A stretch of 35,502 nucleotides of DNA, taken from Halopseudomonas salina. Its GTDB lineage: Bacteria > Pseudomonadota > Gammaproteobacteria > Pseudomonadales > Pseudomonadaceae. The notes beneath the pieces are model-generated. The model ran no database searches. It was not told the DNA's origin and saw only the letters and a list, made by a program, of their open reading frames with translations. Shown here one piece after another: positions 23,001 through 32,638 of the stretch; the first letter of the stretch is position 1, and each line of letters starts with the position of its first letter. The stretch is from the NCBI RefSeq assembly GCF_008641105.1, contig NZ_VTTI01000018.1, positions 1 to 35,502 of the forward strand, read 5' to 3'. Position numbers and translations under genes: made by a program.

Positions 23001-23906
23001 TCAGCCGCTTATACAGGTACCTGCCTTGCGTTCCAGGATCGCTAGAGCATCTTCCAGCCGACCGATACCGCTAATGCCTCCATGCTCGGCAAACTCGGCT
23101 GCAGCCTCCAGCTTGGGGCCCATCGAGCCGGCTGGCAGATCGAGTTCGCGGGCCTGGGACACCGTCAAAGCCGAAATCGGGCTGGCGCTATCCTTGCCGA
23201 AATCCCGGTATATTGCATCCACGTCGGTAAGCAGCAGCAGGGCGTCAGCTCCCAACTGTCGGGCCAGCAGCGCGGTGGCGGCGTCCTTGTCGATGACGGC
23301 TTCCACCCCGATCATGCTGCCGTCGTCCCGGCGCAGAACGGGGATGCCGCCGCCCCCAGCGCAGATAATGACTACATTCTGATCCAGTAACAGCTTAAGC
23401 ACCCGCATGTCGGGTATTTCCAAGGGTTTGGGAGAGGGAACCACCCGCCGCCATTTATCACCGTCCTGGGCTATATGCCAGCCTGCAGCACGGGCCTTGG
23501 TTTCGGCTTCTTCCCGCTCGTAAACCGGACCGACGAATTTGGTGGGTTTCTGGAAAGCGGGATCGTTCTTGTCGACCAGTATCTGGGTCAGCAGGGTGGC
23601 TACCGGTCGGTCATGATCCAGTGCGTTCTCCAGTTCCTGCTCGATGATATAACCGATCATGCCTTCTGTTTCTGCGCCCAGAACGTCAAGGGGATAGGCT
23701 TCGTCTGGCTTGTAGGCTGCGCCCTGCAGGGCCAGCAGGCCGACCTGGGGACCGTTGCCGTGGGTAACCACCAGCCGGTGGCCGGCACGGATGATACCAG
23801 CCAGTGACTGAGCGGCAATTTTTACATTGGCACGCTGCGCCTGCGCGGTGAGCGGTTCGCCGCGGCGTAGCAGTGCGTTGCCTCCGAGGGCTGCGACTAC
23901 GAGCAT
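23001..23906 (-). CDS. arcC: Carbamate kinase
   Basis: This 301-residue enzyme converts carbamoyl phosphate and ADP to ATP, CO2 and ammonia, the energy-yielding last step of the arginine deiminase pathway. 'VAALGGNALLRRGEP' is the ATP-kinase opening, 'VTHGNGPQVGLLALQ' and 'VIICAGGGGIPV' are typical carbamate-kinase blocks, and 'EAVIDKDAATALLA' contains the ADP-contacting lysine region. Length is normal. It is 15 bases downstream of arcB and is the last gene of the arc operon. Confidence 0.96.
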   Translation of the reverse strand: MLVVAALGGNALLRRGEPLTAQAQRANVKIAAQSLAGIIRAGHRLVVTHGNGPQVGLLALQGAAYKPDEAYPLDVLGAETEGMIGYIIEQELENALDHDRPVATLLTQILVDKNDPAFQKPTKFVGPVYEREEAETKARAAGWHIAQDGDKWRRVVPSPKPLEIPDMRVLKLLLDQNVVIICAGGGGIPVLRRDDGSMIGVEAVIDKDAATALLARQLGADALLLLTDVDAIYRDFGKDSASPISALTVSQARELDLPAGSMGPKLEAAAEFAEHGGISGIGRLEDALAILERKAGTCISG

Positions 23907-23921
23907 GTCATCACTCCCTTG

Positions 23922-24923
23922 TCATGATCCGAGGGTGGCGACGAGTACCGCCTTGATCGTATGCATGCGGTTTTCCGCCTGATCGAACACGATGGATGCG
24001 GGGCTTTCGAAAACCTCGTCAGTCACTTCCATGGCATCAATGCCGAACTCTGCCTGTATCTCCTTGCCCAGGGTGGTTTCCGTGTTGTGGAAGGCCGGCA
24101 GGCAATGCATGAATCTGGCCCTGGGGTTGCCGGTCTTTGCCATCAACGCTGCGTTGACCTGATAGGGCTGCAGCAGCTTGATGCGCTCGGCCCATTTTTC
24201 CTTGGCCTCGCCCATGGAGACCCATACGTCGGTATAGACGAAGTCCACGTCCTTCACGGCGGCATCGATATCGTCGGTAATCATGATTCGTGCGCCGGTG
24301 GTTTCGGCGATCGTCTGCGCTTCCTTCTGAATGGCCTCGGCAGGCCAACAGGCTTCGGGAGCGCAAAGGCGCACATCCATCCCCATCTTGGCACCACCGA
24401 TGAGCAGACTGTCGCCCATATTGTTGGCGGCATCACCTATAAACACAAAGGCTACCTCGCGCAGGGGTTTGTCCACGTTCTCCTGCATGGTCAGAAAGTC
24501 GGCCAGTATCTGCGTGGGGTGGAATTCGTTGGTCAGACCGTTATAGACCGGCACTCCGGCGTACTGTGCCAGCTCTTCCACGACTGCCTGGCCGAAACCG
24601 CGGTATTCAATGGCGTCGTATACGCGGCCCAGCACCCGGGCGGTGTCCTTTACGGATTCCTTGTGGCCGATATGCGTGCCAGTCGGGCCCAGGTACGTCA
24701 CCCTGGCACCCTGATCAAAGGCGGCGACTTCAAAACCCACCCGCGTTCGGGTTGAGTTTTTTTCGAAGATCAGGGCGATGTCCTTGCCGCGTAACTGCGG
24801 TACTTCGGTGCCCGAGTACTTGGCGGTTTTGAGGTCTGCGGACAGCTTGAGCAGAAACCCGATTTCCCGCGGGGTAAAGTCCCGCAGGGTCAGAAAATGC
24901 CGGTTCTTGAGATTGAATGCCAT
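23922..24923 (-). CDS. arcB: Ornithine carbamoyltransferase, catabolic
   Basis: This 333-residue enzyme phosphorolyses citrulline to ornithine and carbamoyl phosphate. The carbamoyl-phosphate site '[20 protein letters not shown]' and '[17 protein letters not shown]' are intact, as is the ornithine motif '[14 protein letters not shown]'. Position between arcA and arcC and the 333-residue length indicate the catabolic rather than the biosynthetic enzyme. GGAG lies before the start. The gap to arcA is 18 bases. Confidence 0.96.
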   Translation of the reverse strand: MAFNLKNRHFLTLRDFTPREIGFLLKLSADLKTAKYSGTEVPQLRGKDIALIFEKNSTRTRVGFEVAAFDQGARVTYLGPTGTHIGHKESVKDTARVLGRVYDAIEYRGFGQAVVEELAQYAGVPVYNGLTNEFHPTQILADFLTMQENVDKPLREVAFVFIGDAANNMGDSLLIGGAKMGMDVRLCAPEACWPAEAIQKEAQTIAETTGARIMITDDIDAAVKDVDFVYTDVWVSMGEAKEKWAERIKLLQPYQVNAALMAKTGNPRARFMHCLPAFHNTETTLGKEIQAEFGIDAMEVTDEVFESPASIVFDQAENRMHTIKAVLVATLGS

Positions 24924-24941
24924 TGCCTTGCTCCTGACTTG

Positions 24942-26171
24942 TCAGACTGCGTCTCGTATGGTCGGGCAACTCATGCAGCGCCCGCCGCCCCTGCCCCGAC
25001 CCAGCTCGGCACCGGGTATGGCAAGCACTTCTATGCCTGCCGCTTCGAGGGCGGCATTGGTGTCGTCGTTGCGATCGTAGCCAATAACGACTCCCGGACT
25101 CAGGGCAAGCACGTTGTTGCCATCATTCCACTGCTCCCGTTCCCGCTCGGCAGGGGTGTCGCCACCAGTGGCGATGACTTCCAGCGAGCTGTAGCCCATC
25201 ACATCGGCCACCACATCGAATAACGGGCGGCTGTCCTGCCGGAATGACAGATGCTTGTCCCCTTGGCCGGGCCGCAGGTCATAACAGACCATCTGGTCGG
25301 CAACTTCCTTGAAGGTGGTCACCACATTGCCGCCACAGAAAGTAAACACCGTGTCCAGGTGCATGGCTGAGCGGGTCTTGGGAATCTGACAGGCGATCAC
25401 CCGGTCGGCTGTGCCATTGTCAAAAAGGGCCTTGGCCAGTTGACCGATTGCCTGTGGCGAGGAGCGCTCGCCCATTCCCACCAGTACGGCGCCATTACCC
25501 ACCGGCATGATGTCTCCGCCTTCCAGCGTGGCCAGGGCGTGGTCCTTGAGCGGATCGCCCCAGTGAACCTTGACCTTGCCGGCGAAGGCTGGATGGAACT
25601 GATAGATGGCGCTCATCAGCAGGGTTTCCGGTTTGCGCGCAGCCCAGTACATGGGATTGAGTGTTACGCCCCCGTAGATCCAAGCGCTGTTATCGCGCGT
25701 GAACAGAAAGTTGGGTAGCGGCGGCAGTACGAATCCGTATGGCCCCAGATGGTTGCCGAACAAACCGGAGGGGTCGAAGGGCAGATCGCCCACCTCCAGC
25801 CCGCCGATCAGAAATTCCGCCAGGGTTCGGCCGGGGAGCTCGTCCATCCAGGCGCGCAGGTCGGAAACCATGCCGACGCCGATATGATCCCAGGTAATAC
25901 GGTGGTCCAGAATCCAGGCGCGGGCCAGGGGGATATCCAGGGTTTCTGCCAGCAGGTCGTTGACGTCCAGCACCTCTATGCCACGTGCACGCATGACATC
26001 GGCGAAAATATCATGGTCTTTCTGCGCCTGTTTGACCCAGAAAACGTCATCAAACAGTAGCGCATCACAGTTCGAGGGCGTCAGTCGCCGGTGGGCGAGC
26101 CCCGGCCGGCAAACGATGACCTGCCGCAGGATGCCGGTTTCAGAATGTACGCCCAGGCTATGATCTGTCAT
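24942..26171 (-). CDS. arcA: Arginine deiminase
   Basis: This 409-residue enzyme hydrolyses arginine to citrulline and ammonia. The catalytic Cys399 sits in the C-terminal '[14 protein letters not shown]', and '[14 protein letters not shown]' and '[20 protein letters not shown]' are other family blocks. The ATG at 26171 is chosen because GGAGG lies just upstream; an in-frame TTG at 26195 would add eight residues and overlap the preceding gene. It follows the YfcC-like carrier by 20 bases. Length matches Pseudomonas arginine deiminases closely. Confidence 0.96.
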   Translation of the reverse strand: MTDHSLGVHSETGILRQVIVCRPGLAHRRLTPSNCDALLFDDVFWVKQAQKDHDIFADVMRARGIEVLDVNDLLAETLDIPLARAWILDHRITWDHIGVGMVSDLRAWMDELPGRTLAEFLIGGLEVGDLPFDPSGLFGNHLGPYGFVLPPLPNFLFTRDNSAWIYGGVTLNPMYWAARKPETLLMSAIYQFHPAFAGKVKVHWGDPLKDHALATLEGGDIMPVGNGAVLVGMGERSSPQAIGQLAKALFDNGTADRVIACQIPKTRSAMHLDTVFTFCGGNVVTTFKEVADQMVCYDLRPGQGDKHLSFRQDSRPLFDVVADVMGYSSLEVIATGGDTPAEREREQWNDGNNVLALSPGVVIGYDRNDDTNAALEAAGIEVLAIPGAELGRGRGGGRCMSCPTIRDAV

Positions 26172-26191
26172 GTTGCCTCCGGTTCGGGTTA

Positions 26192-27637
26192 TCAAAGGAA
26201 CGCGCCAACACTGATCACTACAGTGATGAACACAGTCAGAATCAGCAGCAGAGGCCAGATAAACACCAGCCAGCGATCATAGGACACCCGGCCAATAGCC
26301 AGACCACCCACGACCACCGCGAAGGTCGGGTTTATCAGATTAACCAGGCCGTTGGCTGACTGGTAAGCGGTCACTACAAGATCACGGCCCACGTTGGCAA
26401 AATCCGCCAGTGGCGCGAGGATTGGCATTGACAGAACAGCGAGACCTGAGGAGGAGGGGACGAAGAAGCTCATGCCCACCTCTATCCAGAACATCAAATT
26501 GATAAAGGCCAACTCGGGTAATCCGCCCAGGCTGTTTTCGGCGCTGTGCAGGATAGTGTCAGCAATCATGCCTTGTTCCATGATGACGACGATGCCCCGG
26601 GCAAGACCCACTACCAGCGCAACCCCAAGCAGATCACGGGCGCCGTCGACAAAGCTGCCGGTGAGTTTTTTCTCTCCTAGTCGCGAAATCAGGCCAATCA
26701 CGATGGCCGACCCCAGAAAAAGAGCGCCCATCTGAGCCATCCACCAGCCCTGGGACGAGACGCCCCAGATCATGACCACAAAGGTCAGAGCGAAGATAAT
26801 CAGGGCGATTTTCTGAATGGCGCTTAGCTCGAAGTTGTCCAGCTCGTCATGGCCTTGCAGAAACAGCTTGCGGTGCGCATCTCTCTGTTTGGCGACCACC
26901 GACCGGGACGGGTCGGCCTTGACCCGCTTGGCATAGCGCATGACGTAGGCCGCACAAATGATCAGACCGCCAACCAGCAGCACAAAGCGCAGCATGATGC
27001 CGTCGGTGAAAGGAATGTTGGCGGCGTTGGATGCGATAACGGTGGCAAAAGGATTTATGGTGGAGCCTAGTACACCAATGCCGGCACCCACCAGAATGAC
27101 TGCGACACCGGTGACGGCGTCATAACCGGCTGAAATGATGACGGGGATCAGGATGGCGTAGAACGCGAGCGTCTCCTCCGCCATGCCGTAGGTCGTCCCC
27201 CCCAGCGCGAATAGCGTCATGAGGATCGGGATCATCCATATCTCCCGGCCCTCCAGATGGTGCATGGCACTGCGTATGCCGGTATCAATTGCGCCAGTGG
27301 CGTTCATTACGCCCAGAAATCCGCCCAGGAACAGAACGAAGAGCGCCACATCTATGGCGTTGGCTGCATAACTGTCGGGGTCGTAGAACCCGGCCGTGGG
27401 GGCCAGCATGATGTCGACAAAGCCCTGGGGGCTGGGATCGACGGTCTGGTAGGTGCCTGGCACCGCAACTTCGCGCCCGACTTCCTCATTCATGGATCGC
27501 TCATACTGCCCCGCGGGTATGATCCATGTGAGCGCCGCGACCAGAATGATCAGAAGAAAAAGAATGGTATAGGCTGTAGGGAACCGTGATGCCAGGTCGC
27601 CTTCAGGGTTTGGTGGGGGCTGCTTTTCCTCGGTCAT
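26192..27637 (-). CDS. YfcC-family (C4-dicarboxylate/amino-acid carrier type) permease, likely arginine-ornithine exchange
   Basis: This 481-residue membrane protein has about twelve hydrophobic segments and the YfcC/DcuC-like patterns '[20 protein letters not shown]' and '[20 protein letters not shown]'. The N-terminal cytoplasmic stretch precedes '[20 protein letters not shown]'. As first gene of the arc operon it most likely imports arginine in exchange for ornithine, the role of ArcD, although it belongs to a different family from classical Pseudomonas ArcD. AAGGAG precedes the start at 27637, chosen over an in-frame start 33 bases upstream. The assignment of substrate is by operon context. 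Confidence 0.88.
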   Translation of the reverse strand: MTEEKQPPPNPEGDLASRFPTAYTILFLLIILVAALTWIIPAGQYERSMNEEVGREVAVPGTYQTVDPSPQGFVDIMLAPTAGFYDPDSYAANAIDVALFVLFLGGFLGVMNATGAIDTGIRSAMHHLEGREIWMIPILMTLFALGGTTYGMAEETLAFYAILIPVIISAGYDAVTGVAVILVGAGIGVLGSTINPFATVIASNAANIPFTDGIMLRFVLLVGGLIICAAYVMRYAKRVKADPSRSVVAKQRDAHRKLFLQGHDELDNFELSAIQKIALIIFALTFVVMIWGVSSQGWWMAQMGALFLGSAIVIGLISRLGEKKLTGSFVDGARDLLGVALVVGLARGIVVIMEQGMIADTILHSAENSLGGLPELAFINLMFWIEVGMSFFVPSSSGLAVLSMPILAPLADFANVGRDLVVTAYQSANGLVNLINPTFAVVVGGLAIGRVSYDRWLVFIWPLLLILTVFITVVISVGAFL

Positions 27638-27706
27638 GAGCTTCTCCTTGCTGGGTGAAGGAATAATCATCCAGACTCAGAGTAGGCCTCATTTTGTGAA
27701 CCTGAC

Positions 27707-27720
27707 ATGACCAGGATCAA
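27707..27720 (-). promoter_or_regulatory. Possible FNR/ANR box upstream of the arc operon
   Basis: On the minus strand TTGATCCTGGTCAT agrees with TTGATNNNNATCAA at 8 of 10 fixed bases. It lies about 70 bases before the first arc-operon start. The arc operons of pseudomonads are activated by ANR at low oxygen, so the site is plausible, but the second half is degenerate. Confidence 0.4.
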
Positions 27721-27762
27721 CCTGATTGCATGTTTCACGTCTTTGTAACCCAGTGTTGACGT

Positions 27763-27791
27763 CCTGCCCGCCGGGTATGCTGACGGGCAGG
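27763..27791. repeat. Inverted repeat between dabA and the arc operon
   Basis: CCTGCCCG and CGGGCAGG are perfect 8-bp arms around a 13-base loop, 16 bases after the dabA stop on the minus strand. There is no T-run, so a rho-independent terminator for dabA is possible but not shown. Confidence 0.5.
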
Positions 27792-27806
27792 TTGTGGGTA
27801 GCAGCC

Positions 27807-30152
27807 TTACTGGGCCTGATCAGGCTCGGCCCACCGATCCTCGAAGAACCGGCAAGCGCCCGCATCGGTCAACTGAAACAGGTATAGCCACTGGTTATCC
27901 ACCAGCCAGCGCACTTCATCATGGGCTGCAACGATCCTGGCGATGGCTGCGCGAGGGGCATTGACATACACACTCAGCCGCAACGGCTGATGCATCCAGG
28001 TCGTGCCGTTGTGCACGGACTGCAGGGGCAGTCCGATGCGCAGGTCCCCGCCGTTGCCCTCGAATACTCCCAGACTGCCACCCACTATGTTATGCAGCGT
28101 CTTGTTCCCGGCCCCGTACAGAAAGGGCTCGGTTACCGATGCGTTGTATTGCATGTTGATCCAATTGGTTACAAGCATGGGCGCCGTGAGTATCTGCGTG
28201 AGCAGGGCGTTATCAGGGTCGTCACGCCACTGATAATCATGCAGGAAGCTGCGCCCGGCAAGGTCCAGGTGCCGGGTCCTCTCCCTGGGTGCAATGATAA
28301 AGCAGGCATTGTTGGCCAGACCCCACTCAGGGCGTACCTGGGACCAGTCCCTGGCTCGCTTTGCCAGAGCCTCAACAACCGGCGCGCCACCAGTGTCCAG
28401 GTACCTGGACCGTTCTGTCGCGCATTGTGTTCTGGCCGCCTGCAACCACAGCATGATCTGCTGATCGGGCTGGCCGGCCAGTATCTGAATCTTATCGGTT
28501 GTGGTGTTATGCAGCGCTGGAAAAAAACGGCTGTTTACCGGGAGTTCCAATCCCCTGTCGGCCAGGGCCTGGCGAATGGAGGTGTCGTTTAACAACTGCG
28601 CAAGCAGACGCACGTTTACCTCGCCGGTTTGCCCGCCGCAGGCGCCACAATCCAGAGCCGAGGCGTGGGGGTTGTTCTGGCAGTCACTGCCATGTCCAAC
28701 CAGTAACACGCGATTGGCCACCCTTTTATCCAGGCCCATGGCCTTGAGTATCCCCAAAGCCAGATCAGCTTGCGCAGCGGTAGACAAGGGTTGGCCGTCG
28801 CGATGCAGATGCAACCGGGTGGCAGGTTTGACTGCGTTGGCCGATGAGCGCCAGCCAAAGGTGTTACGGAGCAAGCCAAGGCTGTAGCCCATGCCCGATG
28901 ATTCGACCAGGCTGAACCCGCCGTTGGGTGATTTGCCCATGGCCAGCCAACGGCTGTAGAGGCTGGTGGGTGTCGGCTCCTGATAACGCTGGATATCATC
29001 TATTACCTGCAGCTGTGGGGCCAGCAGACCCGGAAGTTGCGGCCGGTGATAGGCGCCGCTGTGATAGGCGATGGGCAAGCCGAAAAATCCGGCAAAGCCA
29101 CGCGTCTCGATTGTCGGGTGCTGGGCCTCAAGCGCCCGCCGCATGATTTCCGAGCGAGTGTCGATACAGAACACAGCCTGCAGCGACGGCGCGTCGGCCG
29201 GCGCTGAAGGCGCATTGGCGGTCCCCCGCGGCTTTGTCAACTGGGCTTGCAGCCCGCTCTGATAAACGCGCTCGCTTGCCAACTGCCAGCAGTGCAGGTG
29301 TCTGGCGTGGGCGAGATGCGCTGCGCGCTGGCGGTCGGCTTGTGCCAGTTGGCGAGTCCATGCGCCGGTGACCGAGCCCGCCCATTGCCCAGGCTGACGC
29401 CACAAAACAAGTTCCCAGGCCAGGCGGGCGGCGAGCAGTTCCAGCAGGGTGTGGTCCAGTGCGCCGTGCATTCCGGCCTGCCAGCTGCGGTAGGCCGCGG
29501 TGCTGGCCCAGCCATTGAGGCTCAGAAGCAGCGCGTGGGCGTAGTCGGTCTGCCGCTCCGCTGGCACCATGAGTTCATCCATGGCTACGCTCAGTAGCTC
29601 CTGCGCCGTGTCAGGTAAGGCGTCAAATCGCCGGACCAGGTTGGGCTCGCCCATCAGAATCGAAAGGCCGTGATCCCTGCGGGTCTGAGATAGCCAGGCC
29701 TGGTAGAACCCAGACTGTTGATCGACGAAATATCGCCCGGCGAACTGGCTGAGTTGATGCTGTATTTCCTCGCGCCAGCTTATCTGCCGAGACAGGTCAC
29801 GGTGATCATCGAACAGTTGATCGAGATTTTGCCAGGTGGCAGGCCGTACCGGATTCGCTGCAACAAAGTGGGCAACTGGCATCGGCATGCCCTGTTCGGC
29901 CAGCACCCTGGCTATGACATCCTGGGGAATGCTCTGGGCCCGGTATGCTTCGGGGTCGAGGAAACAGCGTACACCTGCCAGCCATGACAGCTCGCCGGCG
30001 ACGACTTCCATCGGCTTATCCCGCATTGCCCACCAGGGATTGACCGCAATCAATTGATCCAGGGGCCAGTTGGGTGCGATGCGTTTGCAGGCGTTGCTCA
30101 CGGCATCCAGTACCTGAGATGAAGAAGCTTTTTTTTCCGCTGCCATGGTCAT
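27807..30152 (-). CDS. dabA: DabA: inorganic carbon uptake, carbonic-anhydrase-like subunit
   Basis: This 781-residue protein belongs to DUF2309/DabA, the partner of DabB in a proton-driven CO2-to-bicarbonate accumulating complex at the inner membrane. The zinc-site residues align with those of Halothiobacillus DabA: Cys329 and Asp331 in 'AVFCIDTRSEI', His487 in 'VLLVGHGSDCQNN' and Cys502 in 'SALDCGACGG', with the same 15-residue spacing between the last two. The ATG at 30152 follows AAGGAG and overlaps the dabB stop (ATGA). Reading from an earlier in-frame start at 30245 would intrude into dabB. The family is known in autotrophs and also in heterotrophs, where it supplies bicarbonate to carboxylases. 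Confidence 0.95.
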   Translation of the reverse strand: MTMAAEKKASSSQVLDAVSNACKRIAPNWPLDQLIAVNPWWAMRDKPMEVVAGELSWLAGVRCFLDPEAYRAQSIPQDVIARVLAEQGMPMPVAHFVAANPVRPATWQNLDQLFDDHRDLSRQISWREEIQHQLSQFAGRYFVDQQSGFYQAWLSQTRRDHGLSILMGEPNLVRRFDALPDTAQELLSVAMDELMVPAERQTDYAHALLLSLNGWASTAAYRSWQAGMHGALDHTLLELLAARLAWELVLWRQPGQWAGSVTGAWTRQLAQADRQRAAHLAHARHLHCWQLASERVYQSGLQAQLTKPRGTANAPSAPADAPSLQAVFCIDTRSEIMRRALEAQHPTIETRGFAGFFGLPIAYHSGAYHRPQLPGLLAPQLQVIDDIQRYQEPTPTSLYSRWLAMGKSPNGGFSLVESSGMGYSLGLLRNTFGWRSSANAVKPATRLHLHRDGQPLSTAAQADLALGILKAMGLDKRVANRVLLVGHGSDCQNNPHASALDCGACGGQTGEVNVRLLAQLLNDTSIRQALADRGLELPVNSRFFPALHNTTTDKIQILAGQPDQQIMLWLQAARTQCATERSRYLDTGGAPVVEALAKRARDWSQVRPEWGLANNACFIIAPRERTRHLDLAGRSFLHDYQWRDDPDNALLTQILTAPMLVTNWINMQYNASVTEPFLYGAGNKTLHNIVGGSLGVFEGNGGDLRIGLPLQSVHNGTTWMHQPLRLSVYVNAPRAAIARIVAAHDEVRWLVDNQWLYLFQLTDAGACRFFEDRWAEPDQAQ

Positions 30153-31636
30153 GGACGTGTCTCCTTTGCGAGTACGGGGTTTAGCATCGGTGAGGGTTCC
30201 GGCAGCCGTGCGGGCCAGAGTCTCAGTGTCAGGCGGGTGGCCCACTCATCTAGGTAGAGTCCGGCGTAGAGGCTGCGATACAGGTCCTGATGCAGGGTGG
30301 TGTTGCGACCGAACATCACCAGCCATCCGCCGGCACCCAGGGCGGCAATAACGGTTGCAGTCCAGATCAGTGCCCAGTCACCTGCAGGGCTTGCCGCAGG
30401 TTCCAGATGCATTTGTGCGCCGGCTTTGAATACAAGGTGCAAGGCCACCAGGGCAACGATCATGCCCAGTGACAGTAGCCAGCCGCGGCGACGCCACAGA
30501 CAGCCAAAACCAATACTGTAAAGCGCCAGGAGAAGCCATTCGGCTGCGCTGACTGGCAGGGAAAACCACTGGGTGAGAGTCAGGTAGGCAGTCATGGCGA
30601 TGAGGCTGCCCAGCATGGCGGTGCGCAGCTTCAGACCGCCGCCGGGCGCCACCCGCGCCATCACTGAATGCTGTACCTGGCTGCCGGAATTCAGGAAGGA
30701 ATAGGCCTTGTAGCAGGAATGGGCCACCAGATGCAGAATGGCTAGCGCGTAGAGACCCAGTCCAATCTGGAGCAGCATCAGCGCCATTTGAGCCACTGTC
30801 GACCAGGCCAGTGCGACCTTGATACTGATGCGTGTGACGGCAACCAGACCCGCAAGCACCAGGCTGGCGCCGGCAACTATCAAAAGTACGCCCGTGGCGA
30901 CCGCAGCCAGTTCCAGGAGCCCGGCCAGGCGGAGCAGCAGAAACCCGCCCAGATTGACGACGCCTGCATGTAGCAGTGCAGATACCGGGGTGGGCGCTTC
31001 CACAACCTGAATAAGCCAGCCATGAAAGGGTAACTGAGCGCATTTGAGTAACGCTGTGATTACCACCAGGACGGCTGCAAACTGCATCGACAGGGGTAAC
31101 GTATCCAGCTCCCGCCAGATTCCGTCCAGTGCAGTGATCGAGAGTGTCTGGTGCTGCCAGTAGATCAGGCCGATGGCAACAAGCAGGGCGAGATCGGCGA
31201 GCCGTGCGAAGACAAATTTCTTGTGCGCGGCCAGTGCAGCCCGCGCACGCTCCGGATAGAACACAAGCAGCTGATGCAGACTCAGGCTGATAGCTACCCA
31301 GGCGGTCCAGAGCAAAAGCAGGTTATCTGCCACCACCACAACGAGAACGCTGGCCAGCAGCGCATTGAGCCAACAGTAGAAGCGCGGCTGGCCTGGGTCG
31401 CCGGCCAGATACTGTTCGCTGAACCTGGACACGATCCAGCCCAGCCCGGTGACCAGTAGCAACATGATCTCCTGCACGGATGACAGCGTGAGTGTCAGCA
31501 GATTGAAGGCGGCGAGTATTGTCACTGCTACTGCCAGCACAAAAGCCGCCAGCGCGCTGGTGCTGCGCCAGAACCTCAGCATGGCAACTACATAGACGAG
31601 CGGCACTAGGGCGGTAACAACGATTGTAGATTCCAT
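30149..31636 (-). CDS. dabB: DabB: membrane subunit of the inorganic carbon uptake complex
   Basis: This 495-residue protein is almost wholly transmembrane and belongs to the proton-conducting NuoL/MrpA-like family. Conserved helices include 'TALLKCAQLPFHGWLIQVVE', 'APTPVSALLHAGVVNLGGFL', and 'WSTVAQMALMLLQIGLG', with the membrane lysines and glutamates of proton channels in those segments. It couples ion flow to DabA. It is slightly shorter than a typical NuoL. It is directly followed by dabA with a four-base overlap, the standard dab pair. A divergent LysR-type gene lies 106 bases upstream. Confidence 0.94.
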   Translation of the reverse strand: MESTIVVTALVPLVYVVAMLRFWRSTSALAAFVLAVAVTILAAFNLLTLTLSSVQEIMLLLVTGLGWIVSRFSEQYLAGDPGQPRFYCWLNALLASVLVVVVADNLLLLWTAWVAISLSLHQLLVFYPERARAALAAHKKFVFARLADLALLVAIGLIYWQHQTLSITALDGIWRELDTLPLSMQFAAVLVVITALLKCAQLPFHGWLIQVVEAPTPVSALLHAGVVNLGGFLLLRLAGLLELAAVATGVLLIVAGASLVLAGLVAVTRISIKVALAWSTVAQMALMLLQIGLGLYALAILHLVAHSCYKAYSFLNSGSQVQHSVMARVAPGGGLKLRTAMLGSLIAMTAYLTLTQWFSLPVSAAEWLLLALYSIGFGCLWRRRGWLLSLGMIVALVALHLVFKAGAQMHLEPAASPAGDWALIWTATVIAALGAGGWLVMFGRNTTLHQDLYRSLYAGLYLDEWATRLTLRLWPARLPEPSPMLNPVLAKETRP

Positions 31637-31670
31637 ACGATCATCCTCCGGTGGTCTGAACGGAGTATCG

Positions 31671-31731
31671 ATTGATCAATTCATTCTGTGAAATTCATAA
31701 TAGGGATGGTAACGTTCTATTTAAAAGAACG
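31671..31731. promoter_or_regulatory. Operator-like palindromes in the dabB/lysR intergenic region
   Basis: Three symmetric elements lie in the 106-base divergent gap: the palindrome ATTGATCAAT (31671-31680), TTCA-TTCTG-TGAA (31680-31692, a T-N11-A type LysR box) and CGTTCT-N7-AGAACG (31713-31731). The last is 12 bases from the LysR start, fitting autoregulation. Confidence 0.5.
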
Positions 31732-31742
31732 CTGGAACGCTC

Positions 31743-32603
31743 ATGAGCAGGCTCAACTACCGTCACCTCTACTACTTCTGGCACGTTGCAACGTCCGGTA
31801 ATCTCACCCGTTCAGCCGAGCAGCTGCATGTCTCCCAGTCGGCCCTCTCCACTCAGATTCGTAGCCTGGAGGAGAGTCTCGACTGCCAGCTTTTCCTCCG
31901 AAGTGGTCGTAAACTGGTACTTACCGAGGCTGGTCAGCAGGCGATGCGTTTTGCCGAGGACATCTTTCATCGGGGCGAAGAACTTGAAGTCCTGCTGCGC
32001 CATGGCGTCAGCCTGGCGAACAAACGTTTGCGCATTGGCACTACCAGTCACATGTCACGGAACTTCATCGAGGAGTTCATCGGTCCTGCGATGTACGATT
32101 CCGAGGCCAGCATTGCGCTGATATCGGACAACCAGGCCAAACTGTTGAGTGACCTGACCCGGCACCAACTGGACGTGGTTCTGACCAACGCGCACATTGA
32201 GGTTAGCGATAACCAGGTATGGCAGATTCATCTTTTGTCTCGCCAGCCGGTCACCATAGTCTGTCCTCCGGCTCTGGCAGCCGCCAGCCTCAAACAGCAC
32301 CCTTGGGTCTTGCCCAGCCGCAAGCACGGGATACGGGGTGAATTCGACGCCTTCTGTCTGCGTCAGGGGTTCCAGCCGACGATCAAGGCAGAGGTGGATG
32401 ACATGGCGATGTTGCGATTGATGGCCAGGGACAGCCAGGCTTTTGGTCTGCTTCCCAGGGTCGTGGTGAGGGACGAACTGGCGAATGGCGTTCTGGTCGA
32501 GCGGGAGGCGTTGAGCGGAGTGGACGAGCGATTCTACGCCGTCACCGTTGAGCGGGTTTTTCAGCCGGAGTTACTGGATGTACTGTTAAGCCGATATCAC
32601 TGA
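31743..32603 (+). CDS. LysR-family transcriptional regulator, divergent from dabBA
   Basis: This 286-residue regulator has the LysR-type winged helix at 1-65, with 'YYFWHVATSGNLTRSAEQLH' followed by 'VSQSALSTQIRSLEESL'. The effector-binding domain occupies about 85-286. The N terminus resembles the NhaR subgroup more than CbbR. LysR regulators beside divergent operons usually control them, so activation of dabBA by ion, pH or carbon status is the likely role; this is inference. Palindromes in the intergenic gap support binding there. The last codon is His; length is normal. Confidence 0.92.
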   Translation: MSRLNYRHLYYFWHVATSGNLTRSAEQLHVSQSALSTQIRSLEESLDCQLFLRSGRKLVLTEAGQQAMRFAEDIFHRGEELEVLLRHGVSLANKRLRIGTTSHMSRNFIEEFIGPAMYDSEASIALISDNQAKLLSDLTRHQLDVVLTNAHIEVSDNQVWQIHLLSRQPVTIVCPPALAAASLKQHPWVLPSRKHGIRGEFDAFCLRQGFQPTIKAEVDDMAMLRLMARDSQAFGLLPRVVVRDELANGVLVEREALSGVDERFYAVTVERVFQPELLDVLLSRYH

Positions 32604-32638
32604 TCCACATGCAGGTATTCAATAGTCGCCATCAGGCT

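Noticed and set aside
23961..24755. 264-codon open frame on the plus strand
   Set aside because: It lies opposite arcB, which has all its catalytic motifs. The frame is open only because of arcB codon usage.
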